Shown: positions 41,677-49,381 of the stretch, one piece after another
How the letters are laid out: each line of letters opens with the position of its first letter
How positions within the stretch are numbered: position 1 is the stretch's first letter
From: VRUE01 sp963704545
GTDB taxonomy: Bacteria > Actinomycetota > Thermoleophilia > Solirubrobacterales > 70-9
Reading direction: 5' to 3'
NCBI GenBank assembly: GCA_963704545.1
Contig: OY969915.1
Location: forward strand, 434,001-498,000
Length of the DNA: 64,000 nucleotides
Position numbers and translations under genes: made by a program
Notes under the pieces: model-generated
The model's database searches: none
What the model saw: only the letters and a program-made list of their open reading frames with translations
What the model was told of the DNA's origin: nothing

Positions 41677-44184
41677 ATGGAGGGCATGGACGCGCTCAGC
41701 GGCGGCCGGATAGAGGAGCGCGAGCTGACCAGCGAGATGCGCTCGTCGTATCTCGACTACGCGATGAGCGTGATCGTCGGCCGTGCCCTGCCCGATGTCC
41801 GCGACGGCCTGAAGCCAGTTCACCGGCGGGTCCTCTACGCGATGCACGACCTCGCCCTGCAGCCGAACCGGCCCTACCGAAAGTCGGCCACGATCGTCGG
41901 CGAGGTGATGGGCAAGTACCACCCGCATGGCGACAGCGCGATCTACGACACCCTCGCCCGCATGGCGCAGGACTTCTCACTGCGCTACATGCTCGTCGAC
42001 GGCCAGGGCAACTTCGGCTCGATCGACGACGACCCACCCGCGGCGATGAGGTACACCGAGGCGCGCCTGGCAAGACTCTCCACCGAGCTACTGCGCGACA
42101 TCGAGGCCGACACGGTCGAGTGGGGGCCCAACTACGACGAATCCCTTCGGGAGCCACTGGTGTTGCCTGCGCGCTTCCCGAATCTTCTGGTCAACGGGTC
42201 CTCCGGGATCGCCGTTGGGATGGCGACCAACATCCCGCCACACAACCTCAGCGAGACGATCGGGGCGGTCAAGGCCTACATCGCCAACCCCGGGATCGAC
42301 CTGGCCGGGTTGATGGAGCACGTCAAGGGACCGGATTTCCCCGGTGGCGGGATCATGAGTGCGGAAGGAATCGCGGACGCATACGCCTCCGGTCGCGCCT
42401 CGGTGCGGATCCGCGCTCGTGCGCACGTCGAGCCGCTAAAGGGGGGCCGCGACGCGATTGTCGTCACCGAGCTGCCCTTCATGGTCAAGAAGCTGGGCGA
42501 CGGCGGGCTGGTGACAAAGATCGCCGATCTGGTCAGGGACAAGAAGATCACCGGCATCTCCGACCTGCGCGACGAGTCGGACAAGTCCGGGATGCGCCTG
42601 GTGATCGAGACCAAGCGCGGCGGCGACCCGCCGGAGGTCGTGCTCAATCAGCTCTACAAGCGCACCCCGATGCAGAGCACCTTTGGCATCAACATGGTTG
42701 CCCTCGTAGACGGAGTGCCGAAACCGCTCGGGCTGAAGGAGATCATCGAGCACTACGTCAGTCACCAGCGAGAGGTGGTAATCCGCCGCACCCAGTACGA
42801 GCTGCGCCGTGCCGAGGCTCGCGCCCACATCCTCGAGGGGCTGCTGATAGCGCTCGACAACCTCGACGCGGTGATCGAGCTGATCCGCGGCTCGGCCGAC
42901 ACCGAGGCGGCGAAGGCCGGCCTGGTCAGCCGCTTCGAGCTCTCCGAGGAGCAGGCGCAGGCGATTCTCGACATGCGCCTCGCCCGCCTCACCGCGCTGG
43001 AGTCCGACAAGCTTCGCGAGGAGCACGAAGAGCTCTCCAGGCGCATCGCCGAGCTGCGCTCGATCCTCGGCGATCCCGCGCGGATCGACGCGGTGGTCGT
43101 CGAGGAGCTCGACGAGGTCGACCAGCGCTACGGCGACGAGCGCCGCACCGAAGTGACCCACTTCGAGGGCGACATGAACATCGAGGACATGATCGCCGAC
43201 CAGCAGATGGTGATCTCGATCACCCACTCCGGCTACGCCAAGCGCCTGCCGCTGGCCACCTACCGCCAGCAGCACCGCGGCGGCCGCGGGGTGATGGGGA
43301 TGGACATGAAGGACGACGACTACATCGAGCACCTGCACATCTGCTCGACACACGACTTCCTGCTCTTCTTCACCAACCGGGGCAAGGTCTACCGGCTCAA
43401 GGTCTACGAGCTGCCGGAGGGAGCGCGAACGGCCAAAGGCCGCGCCTTGGTCAACGTGCTGCCGCTCCGCGACGGCGAGAAGGTGACGGCCGTGATCCCG
43501 ACCCGCGACTTCAGCGAGAAAAAGTACCTGGTCTTCGCCACCGCCCAGGGCCTGGTCAAGAAGACCGAGTTCAAGGCCTACAACACGCCGATCCGCGCCG
43601 ACGGGATCATCGCGATCAAGATCCGCGACGGCGACGAGCTGGTCCAGGTGCGCTTGACCTCGGGCGACGACGACATCCTGCTGGTCTCCAAGTCGGGCCA
43701 CGCCTCGCGCTTCTCCGAGGCGGCCGTGAGGCCTATGGGCCGCGACACGAGCGGCGTCAAGGGCATGAACGTCTCGGCCAAGGTCAACGGCAAAGCCAAC
43801 CGGGTCCTGGCGATGGACGTCGCCCGCGACGACTCGGAGCTCTTCGTCGTCACCGAGAACGGCTACGGCAAGCGGACCTCGGTCTCCGAGTACCCGGTCA
43901 AGGGCCGCGGGACCAAAGGCGTGCTGACCGCGAAGCTGACCGCGAAGAAGGGCGGCCTCGCCGGCGCCCTGATCGTCCGCGAGCACCAGGACCTGCTCTT
44001 CATCTCCCAGAACGGCATGGTCCAGCGCACCCCCGCCGGTGGCATCTCCCAGATGGGCCGCCCGACCCAGGGCGTGAAAGTGATGAACATGAAGGACGAC
44101 GACTCCGTCTCAGCGGTCGCCTTGGTGGTTGACGACGACTCCGATGCCGAGGAGCCGGACGGGCAGGAGCAGTTGCCGGAGTAA
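41677..44184 (+). CDS. gyrA: DNA gyrase subunit A
   Basis: An 835-aa protein. The active-site Tyr is in AAMRYTEARLARL. The quinolone-determining loop reads HPHGDSAIYDT, with the susceptible-type Ser and Asp. The GyrA box in the C-terminal beta-pinwheel is YRQQHRGGRGVMGM, required for DNA wrapping. Six or so pinwheel blades follow, with an acidic tail (DDDSDAEEPDGQEQLPE). It lies 18 nt after gyrB. Downstream are two hairpin elements at 44196 and 44381. Confidence 0.97.
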   Translation: MEGMDALSGGRIEERELTSEMRSSYLDYAMSVIVGRALPDVRDGLKPVHRRVLYAMHDLALQPNRPYRKSATIVGEVMGKYHPHGDSAIYDTLARMAQDFSLRYMLVDGQGNFGSIDDDPPAAMRYTEARLARLSTELLRDIEADTVEWGPNYDESLREPLVLPARFPNLLVNGSSGIAVGMATNIPPHNLSETIGAVKAYIANPGIDLAGLMEHVKGPDFPGGGIMSAEGIADAYASGRASVRIRARAHVEPLKGGRDAIVVTELPFMVKKLGDGGLVTKIADLVRDKKITGISDLRDESDKSGMRLVIETKRGGDPPEVVLNQLYKRTPMQSTFGINMVALVDGVPKPLGLKEIIEHYVSHQREVVIRRTQYELRRAEARAHILEGLLIALDNLDAVIELIRGSADTEAAKAGLVSRFELSEEQAQAILDMRLARLTALESDKLREEHEELSRRIAELRSILGDPARIDAVVVEELDEVDQRYGDERRTEVTHFEGDMNIEDMIADQQMVISITHSGYAKRLPLATYRQQHRGGRGVMGMDMKDDDYIEHLHICSTHDFLLFFTNRGKVYRLKVYELPEGARTAKGRALVNVLPLRDGEKVTAVIPTRDFSEKKYLVFATAQGLVKKTEFKAYNTPIRADGIIAIKIRDGDELVQVRLTSGDDDILLVSKSGHASRFSEAAVRPMGRDTSGVKGMNVSAKVNGKANRVLAMDVARDDSELFVVTENGYGKRTSVSEYPVKGRGTKGVLTAKLTAKKGGLAGALIVREHQDLLFISQNGMVQRTPAGGISQMGRPTQGVKVMNMKDDDSVSAVALVVDDDSDAEEPDGQEQLPE

Positions 44185-44195
44185 GCAGATGGCTG

Positions 44196-44273
44196 AGGGG
44201 GTTGGGGTGCCCTTCCCAAAACGCGCGGCAGGAGCCGCGCTTGAGTGTTTTGGGAAGGGCACCCCAACCCCCT
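44196..44273. repeat. Class B hairpin element after gyrA
   Basis: Arms 44196-44222 and 44247-44273 are perfect 27-nt reverse complements. The 24-nt core 44223-44246 is identical to that of 18652-18675, although the outer arms are different. It lies 12 nt after the gyrA stop and could terminate the gyrase transcript. The following stretch 44274-44380 holds nothing I can identify. Confidence 0.92.
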
Positions 44274-44380
44274 TCTCTCCCTGCTCAGCTTCGCACCCGA
44301 GCCGCGCTGGAGGACCGGAAGCGATCGGAAGCTCCAAGCTGCCCAGACGAGGAAGCCCGCAGCTATTTTGAGCTTGGATA

Positions 44381-44481
44381 GGCCCGGAGGGGTGGGTGTC
44401 CTCCGAGCTGGCGGATACTCAAAGTGCCGAGCTAATTAGCTCGGCACTTGTCAGAGCGGAGGACACCCACCCCTCCGGGCC
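44381..44481. repeat. Class A hairpin element at the HNH gene stop codon
   Basis: Arms 44381-44405 and 44457-44481 are perfect 25-nt reverse complements. The right arm ends directly before the stop codon of the HNH gene. The 28-nt palindrome 44422-44449, centred on TAATTA, is identical to that of 33136-33163. GGATACTCAAAG precedes it on the plus strand. With 45024-45116 it brackets the HNH gene as a direct repeat. Confidence 0.93.
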
Positions 44482-44988
44482 CTACGCCGCCGCCGGAAGA
44501 TACTGCTGCCAGGCTTCCGGAATGGAGGGGCTGGCTACCTGGATGAAGACGGTGGGACCCGGCGCCTTGGGGGTGGTCTGGGGATGCATGTGGATCTCGC
44601 GGGGGAGGCGGTTGCCCTTGCGGCGGTTGCAGCTGGCGCAGGCGGCGACGATGTTCTCCCAGACCGATTTGCCGCCGCGGCTGCGGGGGATCACGTGGTC
44701 TACCGTGAGGCCCGATTTGCGCGAGCCGCAGTACTGACAGGTCCACGAGTCCCGCGCGAGCACCGCGCGGCGGGTGATCTTCCTCCTGTGCGCTTCGCGC
44801 GGGATCCGCACGTAGTTGACCAGGCGGATCACGTCGGGTCGCTCCATCGTCATCCGCTCGGAGTGGATCGCGCCCTCTCTGCGCTCCAAAAGCTCGGCCT
44901 TTTCCTTCAAGAGCAGCACGGCAGCTCGTCTCAACGTGCAAACGTTAATCGGCTCATACGTCGCATTGAGTACGAGGACTCGTGCCAT
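44482..44988 (-). CDS. HNH endonuclease domain protein
   Basis: A 168-aa protein. N-terminal LVLNATYEPINVCTLRRAAV is the usual start of this small actinobacterial HNH family. The nuclease core has CQYCG, the DHVIPRSRGGKSVWENIV motif and CASCNRRKGNR. The two Cys pairs bind zinc, and His/Asn coordinate the catalytic metal. Its DNA target is unknown. It is flanked by class A hairpin elements, 0 nt from its stop and 36 nt from its start. This may be accidental or may mean it took part in their movement. Confidence 0.9.
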   Translation of the reverse strand: MARVLVLNATYEPINVCTLRRAAVLLLKEKAELLERREGAIHSERMTMERPDVIRLVNYVRIPREAHRRKITRRAVLARDSWTCQYCGSRKSGLTVDHVIPRSRGGKSVWENIVAACASCNRRKGNRLPREIHMHPQTTPKAPGPTVFIQVASPSIPEAWQQYLPAAA

Positions 44989-45023
44989 GTTGCTCGGAAA
45001 TTCTACGCACGCCGGGGCTCGGA

Positions 45024-45116
45024 GCCCGGGAGGACATGCCCTCGGACGGGCGGATACTCAAAATGCCGGGCTAATTAGCCCGGCATTTGTCCGGACGAGG
45101 GCATGTCCTCCCGGGC
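45024..45116. repeat. Class A hairpin element with compensatory changes
   Basis: Arms 45024-45044 and 45096-45116 are perfect 21-nt reverse complements. The element ends one base before the pheA stop codon. The 28-nt inner palindrome (45061-45088) begins AAATGCCGGGC and differs from that at 44422 and 33136 by two paired changes on each side, so it stays a perfect palindrome. GGATACTCAAAA precedes it. Confidence 0.93.
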
Positions 45117-45117
45117 G

Positions 45118-45954
45118 CTACGCCACGGGGTAGGAGCCCAGAATTCGGACCGAGGCGGCCTTCGTTCGGAGAGCTTCTATCGCCTCGGCCACAGCCCGAT
45201 CCTCGGTGCCTCCCTCGAGGTCGCAGAAGAACATGTAGCGGCCCAGGCCGCTGCGGAGGGGGCGGGACTCGATGCGGGTGAGGTTGATGGCGCGGGAGGA
45301 GAACTCCTGGAGAGCTTCGACCAGGGCGCCCGGATGGTCTTCTCCCAGCTCGGAGAAGACGAGCGAGGTCTTCCAAGACTCCCCTGCTTCCGGTGGGGTC
45401 CCCGCTGGAGCGATCCAGACGAAGCGGGTGACGTTGTTGGCCTCGTCCTCGATGTCTTCGCGGAGAATCGTGCAGCCGTAGAGCTCGGCGGCTGAGCGGG
45501 CGCCGATCGCCGCCCAGGGCTCGCTCGACTCGGCGACCTGGCGCACCGCCTCGGCCGTGCTGTTGACGCTGCGCCGCTCTGCGCCGGGCAGGCTCTCGCG
45601 CAGGAAGCGGGCGCACTGTGCGAGTGGCTGGGGGTGGGAGAGCACGGTCGCGATCTGCCCGAGATCGATCTCCTCCCGCGCGATCAGCTGCGCCCGTACC
45701 GCGAAGTCGTGCTCGCCGGCGACCGTCACGCCCTCCGTGTCGAAGGCGAGGGTGTCGAGGGTGCTGCGCACGGAGCCCTCGATCGAGTTCTCGAACGGGA
45801 CCAGGGCCCGATCGGCCTCGCCACGCTCGACGGCGAGGATGGCGTCGTGCACGGTCGGGGTCCGCAGCGGCTCGCATCGCCCGTCCGGCCCGAGCGCCTC
45901 ATGCAGGGCGTCCTCGGTGAAGGTCCCTGCCGGCCCCAGGTAGGCGATCCGCAC
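45118..45954 (-). CDS. pheA: Prephenate dehydratase
   Basis: A 278-aa monofunctional enzyme that converts prephenate to phenylpyruvate in phenylalanine synthesis. YLGPAGTFTEDAL, the active-site TRF segment (NNVTRFVWIAP) and the C-terminal ACT domain (ELGEDHPGALVEALQEF, IESRPLRSGLGRYMFF) for phenylalanine feedback are complete. The C-terminus ends SVRILGSYPVA. It has no chorismate mutase part. It is followed by a class A element and preceded by the membrane protein gene at 45963-47003. Confidence 0.95.
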   Translation of the reverse strand: MRIAYLGPAGTFTEDALHEALGPDGRCEPLRTPTVHDAILAVERGEADRALVPFENSIEGSVRSTLDTLAFDTEGVTVAGEHDFAVRAQLIAREEIDLGQIATVLSHPQPLAQCARFLRESLPGAERRSVNSTAEAVRQVAESSEPWAAIGARSAAELYGCTILREDIEDEANNVTRFVWIAPAGTPPEAGESWKTSLVFSELGEDHPGALVEALQEFSSRAINLTRIESRPLRSGLGRYMFFCDLEGGTEDRAVAEAIEALRTKAASVRILGSYPVA

Positions 45955-45962
45955 TGGACCCC

Positions 45963-47003
45963 CTATTCGAAGGCGACCGAGTAGCTGGCTTCGTTGTTTT
46001 CGGAGACCCGCTCGCCGGGCACGGTGTCGACCTTGACTTCGAGCGTGGCTTCGCCGTTCGGTGCGCCCGTCAGCGGGATCGAGACGCTCCCGGTTTCCCC
46101 CGCTTCGATGCTGTCGATCGTTCCCGAGAGCGTCGTGCCGCCGCTGACGGTGACCGAGACGTCGATCCCGTTCTCAGCCGATTCGCCCTGGTTCTGAACC
46201 TGGACTTCGACTTCGGGCGCTCCTTCGCTGACGACGGAGGTGGTCGATTCGGCCGAGAGTTCGGTGCCGTTGACGCTGGTGCCGAGGAGGCCGAGGCCAT
46301 GCACCCCGGAGGTCGCGGCCCCGGTCGCTCCGCTGACCGAACCGAGTGCGGCGCTGACTTCTTCTTCGTCGAGCCAGACCGTCCCGTCGGGGACGAAGAC
46401 GCTCTCGGGCACGTCGCTTCCCGCGATCCCGTTGTCGGCGAGGACGCCGTTGATTTCCGGGCGCACGACCGCTGCGTAGAGGACGTCGCTCGCCGCGAGC
46501 GTCTGCATCTGTCCGGCGATGATCGCCATCGCTTTCTCCGAGCCGACGTCGCCCAGCGCGGTGCTGATCTGGCCGGCGATTTCGTTCATCGCGCTGCTGC
46601 GGAGCACGTAGACCAGTTCGAGCGTGTCCTGGGCGTTGCCCATGTCGCCCGGCGCATCCAGGTCGTCGACCCGGCCCGCGTAGTTGTCCATCGCGCTACG
46701 GTCGGCGTTTACCTCGGCGACGAACTCGGTCACCGAGAGGCTCCCCGGGTCGTCGAGCTTGTCGAAGAGCGCCTTGCTGGTCTGGTCGGTCTCGTCGACG
46801 ATCTGGGTGACGTCGCTCGCGTAGTCGCTCAGCGCCCGGTCCTTGCGTGCGTCGAGACAGCCCTTGACGCCGAGGACCAGCAGGATCAGGACCAGCAGGC
46901 CGCCACCGAGGGCAAGGCCACGGCGGATCAGGATCTGTTGCCGTTCGGGCCGGCGCGACGGCCGGGTCCGGCGGGCCGGGCGGTTTGCGGGGGAATCCTC
47001 CAA
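45963..47003 (-). CDS. Membrane-anchored protein with C-terminal CARDB-like domain
   Basis: About 346 aa from the TTG at 47003 (start uncertain). A basic Arg/Pro-rich cytoplasmic segment precedes one membrane helix (GGGLLVLILLVLGVKGC). A helical extracytoplasmic part (QIVDETDQTSKALFDKLDD) follows, then a beta domain that looks like CARDB/DUF11 (VEVQVQNQGESAENGIDVS, SIEAGETGSVSIPLTG, VSENNEASYSV). Function unknown. It is divergent from the Ser/Thr kinase at 47164 and could be a kinase partner. The basic cytoplasmic tail could be a phosphorylation substrate, but that is guesswork. Confidence 0.72.
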   Translation of the reverse strand: MEDSPANRPARRTRPSRRPERQQILIRRGLALGGGLLVLILLVLGVKGCLDARKDRALSDYASDVTQIVDETDQTSKALFDKLDDPGSLSVTEFVAEVNADRSAMDNYAGRVDDLDAPGDMGNAQDTLELVYVLRSSAMNEIAGQISTALGDVGSEKAMAIIAGQMQTLAASDVLYAAVVRPEINGVLADNGIAGSDVPESVFVPDGTVWLDEEEVSAALGSVSGATGAATSGVHGLGLLGTSVNGTELSAESTTSVVSEGAPEVEVQVQNQGESAENGIDVSVTVSGGTTLSGTIDSIEAGETGSVSIPLTGAPNGEATLEVKVDTVPGERVSENNEASYSVAFE

Positions 47004-47163
47004 GGGAATCTGGCTCTCCGAAGCTGGTTGGCTGGGGCGAGAGTATGAACGCTGGCGTGGTCGTCGCGCCAAGAAGCGCAGCAAACGCCGCGTTTCCCCG
47101 ACGCCGTCCCCCGTTTCTTCGCCGCGCAGGAGTGCTGTCCTGCGCGGCGAACCGGGGAGTGAC

Positions 47164-48075
47164 GTGGTCGGCTCGCTCGTCCTCAACCGCTTTCTGATCG
47201 AGCGCCGCATCGGCAGCGGCGGCTTCGGCACGGTCTACGAGGCCTGGGACGGCCGCCTCGAGCGGCCGGTCGCGGTCAAGGCGATCGAATCGACCGGCTC
47301 CCAGCGCGTGCTGCGCGAGGCGCAGGCGGCCGCCCGGCTGAACCACCCCGGCATCGTGACTCTCTATGAGATGGGCGAGGAGGACGGCAACGCGCTGCTC
47401 GTCACCGAGCTCGTCGACGGCTCGACCCTGGCCCAGCTCAGCCGCGCCGGCGAGCTCAGCGACCGCGAGGTGGGGGAGATCGGCGCCGACCTCTGCGAGG
47501 CGCTCGACCACGCCCACTGCCGCTCCGTCGTCCACCGCGACATCAAGCCCCAGAACGTCCTGGTCACCGAGGACGGGGAGCCGCGCGCAAAGCTGATGGA
47601 CTTCGGCGTCGCCCGCTTGGCCGGCGCCACCGCCCTGACCGCGCCCGGCGACGTGGTCGGCACCCTCGCCTACATGGCACCCGAGCAGGCGGAGGGCCGC
47701 GACGCCGGCCCCGAGGCCGACGTCTACTCGCTGGCGCTGATGTTGTACGAGTGCTGGAGCGGCGAGAACCCGAACCGGCGCTCCACCCCCGCCGCGACGG
47801 CGCGCGCGATCGGCGCCCGCCACCGGCCGCTGCGCCGGCTGCGCCCGGACCTTCCCCGCGAGCTGACCGACGCCGTCGACGGCTGCCTGGAATCCCGCCC
47901 CGGTAGGCGGCTCTCGCTGGAGGAGCTGGGAGAGGCGATCGAGGGCTCGCTCGACCGTCTGGCCGACCAGCCGCCCCGCCGGGAGCGCTCGCTGCACCTG
48001 CGCCTCGCCGCGATCGCCGCGGCCGCGGTCTTGGGAGCCTGGCTCGCCGCCGGTCACGGCGTCCTGCTGCCGTAG
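47164..48075 (+). CDS. Ser/Thr protein kinase (short, PknA-like position)
   Basis: About 303 aa from the GTG at 47164. Glycine-rich loop IGSGGFGTVYEAWD, the VAIK-like VAVKAI lysine, catalytic HRDIKPQN, DFGVARL and the APEQAEGRDAGPEADVYSLALM segment are complete. The C-terminal part is a single membrane helix (LHLRLAAIAAAAVLGAWLAA), so almost no extracytoplasmic region remains. It precedes fhaA rather than lying next to pknB, where pknA sits in mycobacteria. It may have the role of PknA in the FHA-PstP-RodA-PBP cluster. Start uncertain; no other in-frame start is better. Confidence 0.88.
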   Translation: MVGSLVLNRFLIERRIGSGGFGTVYEAWDGRLERPVAVKAIESTGSQRVLREAQAAARLNHPGIVTLYEMGEEDGNALLVTELVDGSTLAQLSRAGELSDREVGEIGADLCEALDHAHCRSVVHRDIKPQNVLVTEDGEPRAKLMDFGVARLAGATALTAPGDVVGTLAYMAPEQAEGRDAGPEADVYSLALMLYECWSGENPNRRSTPAATARAIGARHRPLRRLRPDLPRELTDAVDGCLESRPGRRLSLEELGEAIEGSLDRLADQPPRRERSLHLRLAAIAAAAVLGAWLAAGHGVLLP

Positions 48076-48134
48076 GATTCGAGCCGGATTTTTCCAACTC
48101 GGGCGCCGGCCTCGCCCGCGAGAAGGAGCTACCG

Positions 48135-48908
48135 ATCAGCGTTCTACGCAACCTTGAGAGTCGGATCGAAGGCCTCGTCGAGGGGGTGTTCAGCCGTGCT
48201 TTCAGCTCCGAGGTGCAGCCGGTCGAGCTGGCCCGCAAGCTGGCGAAGGAGATGGACTCCCACAAGACGGCCGGGGTCGCGCGCGTCTACGTGCCGAACG
48301 AGTACACCGTCTACCTCTCCAGCAAGGACCGGACCAAGCTCGAGGGCTACGAGCGCTCCCTCGAGCAGGAGCTTTCCGGCTACCTGCTGGAGCACGCCCG
48401 TCGCCGCAGTTACGACCTGCTGACCCGACCGACGGTCGAGTTCAAGACCGACGAGCGCCTGCGACTTGGCGAGTTCGGGATCCAGACGCGGCTGGTCAAG
48501 CCGCCAGCGCACGAGGGCGAGGCGCCCCGCCAGGGAGAGGAGGGCCACACGATGGTCTACTCGGCGGTGAAGCAGGAGGCCGCCCCGGCGAAGAGCCCCG
48601 AGCAGCGGGCCCGGGCGCTGGTGGCGACCCGCGCTGTCGTCTCCCTGGAAGACCGCCGCTACGTGCTGGACGGCCCGCGGGCCACGATCGGCCGCTCGAA
48701 GGAGGCTGAGTGTGTGCTCGGCGACCCCAACGTGTCGCGGCGCCACGCCGAGCTGCGCCGGTCGCAGTCCGGCGACTGGACGATCGCCGATCTGGGGTCG
48801 ACCAACGGCATCAAGGTGAACGGGCGTCGGGTCTCCTCGACCCGCCTCAGCCCGGGCGACCAGGTCACCGTCGGGACCACAACCTTCCTGTTCGACATCG
48901 AGCAGTAG
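48135..48908 (+). CDS. fhaA: FHA domain protein FhaA-type
   Basis: About 257 aa if translation begins at ATC (48135). AAGGAG lies 6 nt upstream, and ISVLRNLESRIEGLVEG matches the expected N-terminus of the family (start-VLRNLE..). The first ATG/GTG/TTG in frame is the GTG at 48186, which would delete this conserved part. An N-terminal FhaA/DUF3662 domain (SSEVQPVELARKLAKEM) is joined by a linker to a C-terminal FHA domain (TIGRSKEAECVLGDPNVSRR, SDWTIADLGSTNG-like segment). FhaA binds phosphothreonine and recruits MviN/PknB in mycobacteria. It overlaps nothing upstream. Confidence 0.85.
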   Translation: MSVLRNLESRIEGLVEGVFSRAFSSEVQPVELARKLAKEMDSHKTAGVARVYVPNEYTVYLSSKDRTKLEGYERSLEQELSGYLLEHARRRSYDLLTRPTVEFKTDERLRLGEFGIQTRLVKPPAHEGEAPRQGEEGHTMVYSAVKQEAAPAKSPEQRARALVATRAVVSLEDRRYVLDGPRATIGRSKEAECVLGDPNVSRRHAELRRSQSGDWTIADLGSTNGIKVNGRRVSSTRLSPGDQVTVGTTTFLFDIEQ

Positions 48909-48913
48909 GCCGC

Positions 48914-49381
48914 GTGGACTACGACCCGATCTCAGTCGCCCTCAAGTTCGGCTTCCTCGCCGTCCTCTACCTGTTCCTGCTTTGGATCGCCCGGGGGGCG
49001 CTCAAGGACGTACGGCGCGCGGCGATGCCCGCTTCCGACGCAACCGGGTTCCACCAGGTTGCCGCGGTCGCACCGCAACCGGGCCCCGACGTCTGGCTGG
49101 TTGCCGAGCGCGGCGGCGGCCTCGAGCCCGGCGAGCGCTTCGACCTGATCGGCGGGCTCTCGATCGGCCGCTCGGCCGATGCGGACGTGCGCATCGACGA
49201 CCGCTATGCCTCCGGCGTACACGCCAGGATCTTCAGTCGCGATGACCGTACCTACATCGAGGACATGAACTCGACCAACGGGACCCAGCTCAACGACGCG
49301 ACCCTCAGCGGCGAGGCGGAGCTGATCGACGGCGACGTGGTCAGGATCGGCGACACCGAGCTCAGGTATGAGGCTGGCTGA
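48914..49381 (+). CDS. fhaB: Membrane-anchored FHA domain protein FhaB-type
   Basis: 155 aa from a GTG at 48914. One N-terminal membrane helix (ALKFGFLAVLYLFLLWIARG) is followed by a cytoplasmic FHA domain with GLSIGRSADADVRIDD, SGVHARIF and IEDMNSTNGTQLND. The Ser/Asn residues that bind pThr are present. FhaB (FipA-like) joins PknB-phosphorylated proteins to the division machinery in mycobacteria. The stop overlaps the pstP start by 1 nt (TGATG). Membrane anchoring by an N-terminal helix is typical of this position. Confidence 0.88.
   Translation: MDYDPISVALKFGFLAVLYLFLLWIARGALKDVRRAAMPASDATGFHQVAAVAPQPGPDVWLVAERGGGLEPGERFDLIGGLSIGRSADADVRIDDRYASGVHARIFSRDDRTYIEDMNSTNGTQLNDATLSGEAELIDGDVVRIGDTELRYEAG

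Noticed and set aside
42120..44132. 670-aa open frame overlapping gyrA on the same strand
   Set aside because: It shares the gyrA region in another frame, extremely Arg/Gly/Pro rich, a typical high-GC shadow.
44690..44705. Second parS candidate (ATCACGTGGTC)
   Set aside because: Only the central CACGTG fits; the flanks do not match the consensus.
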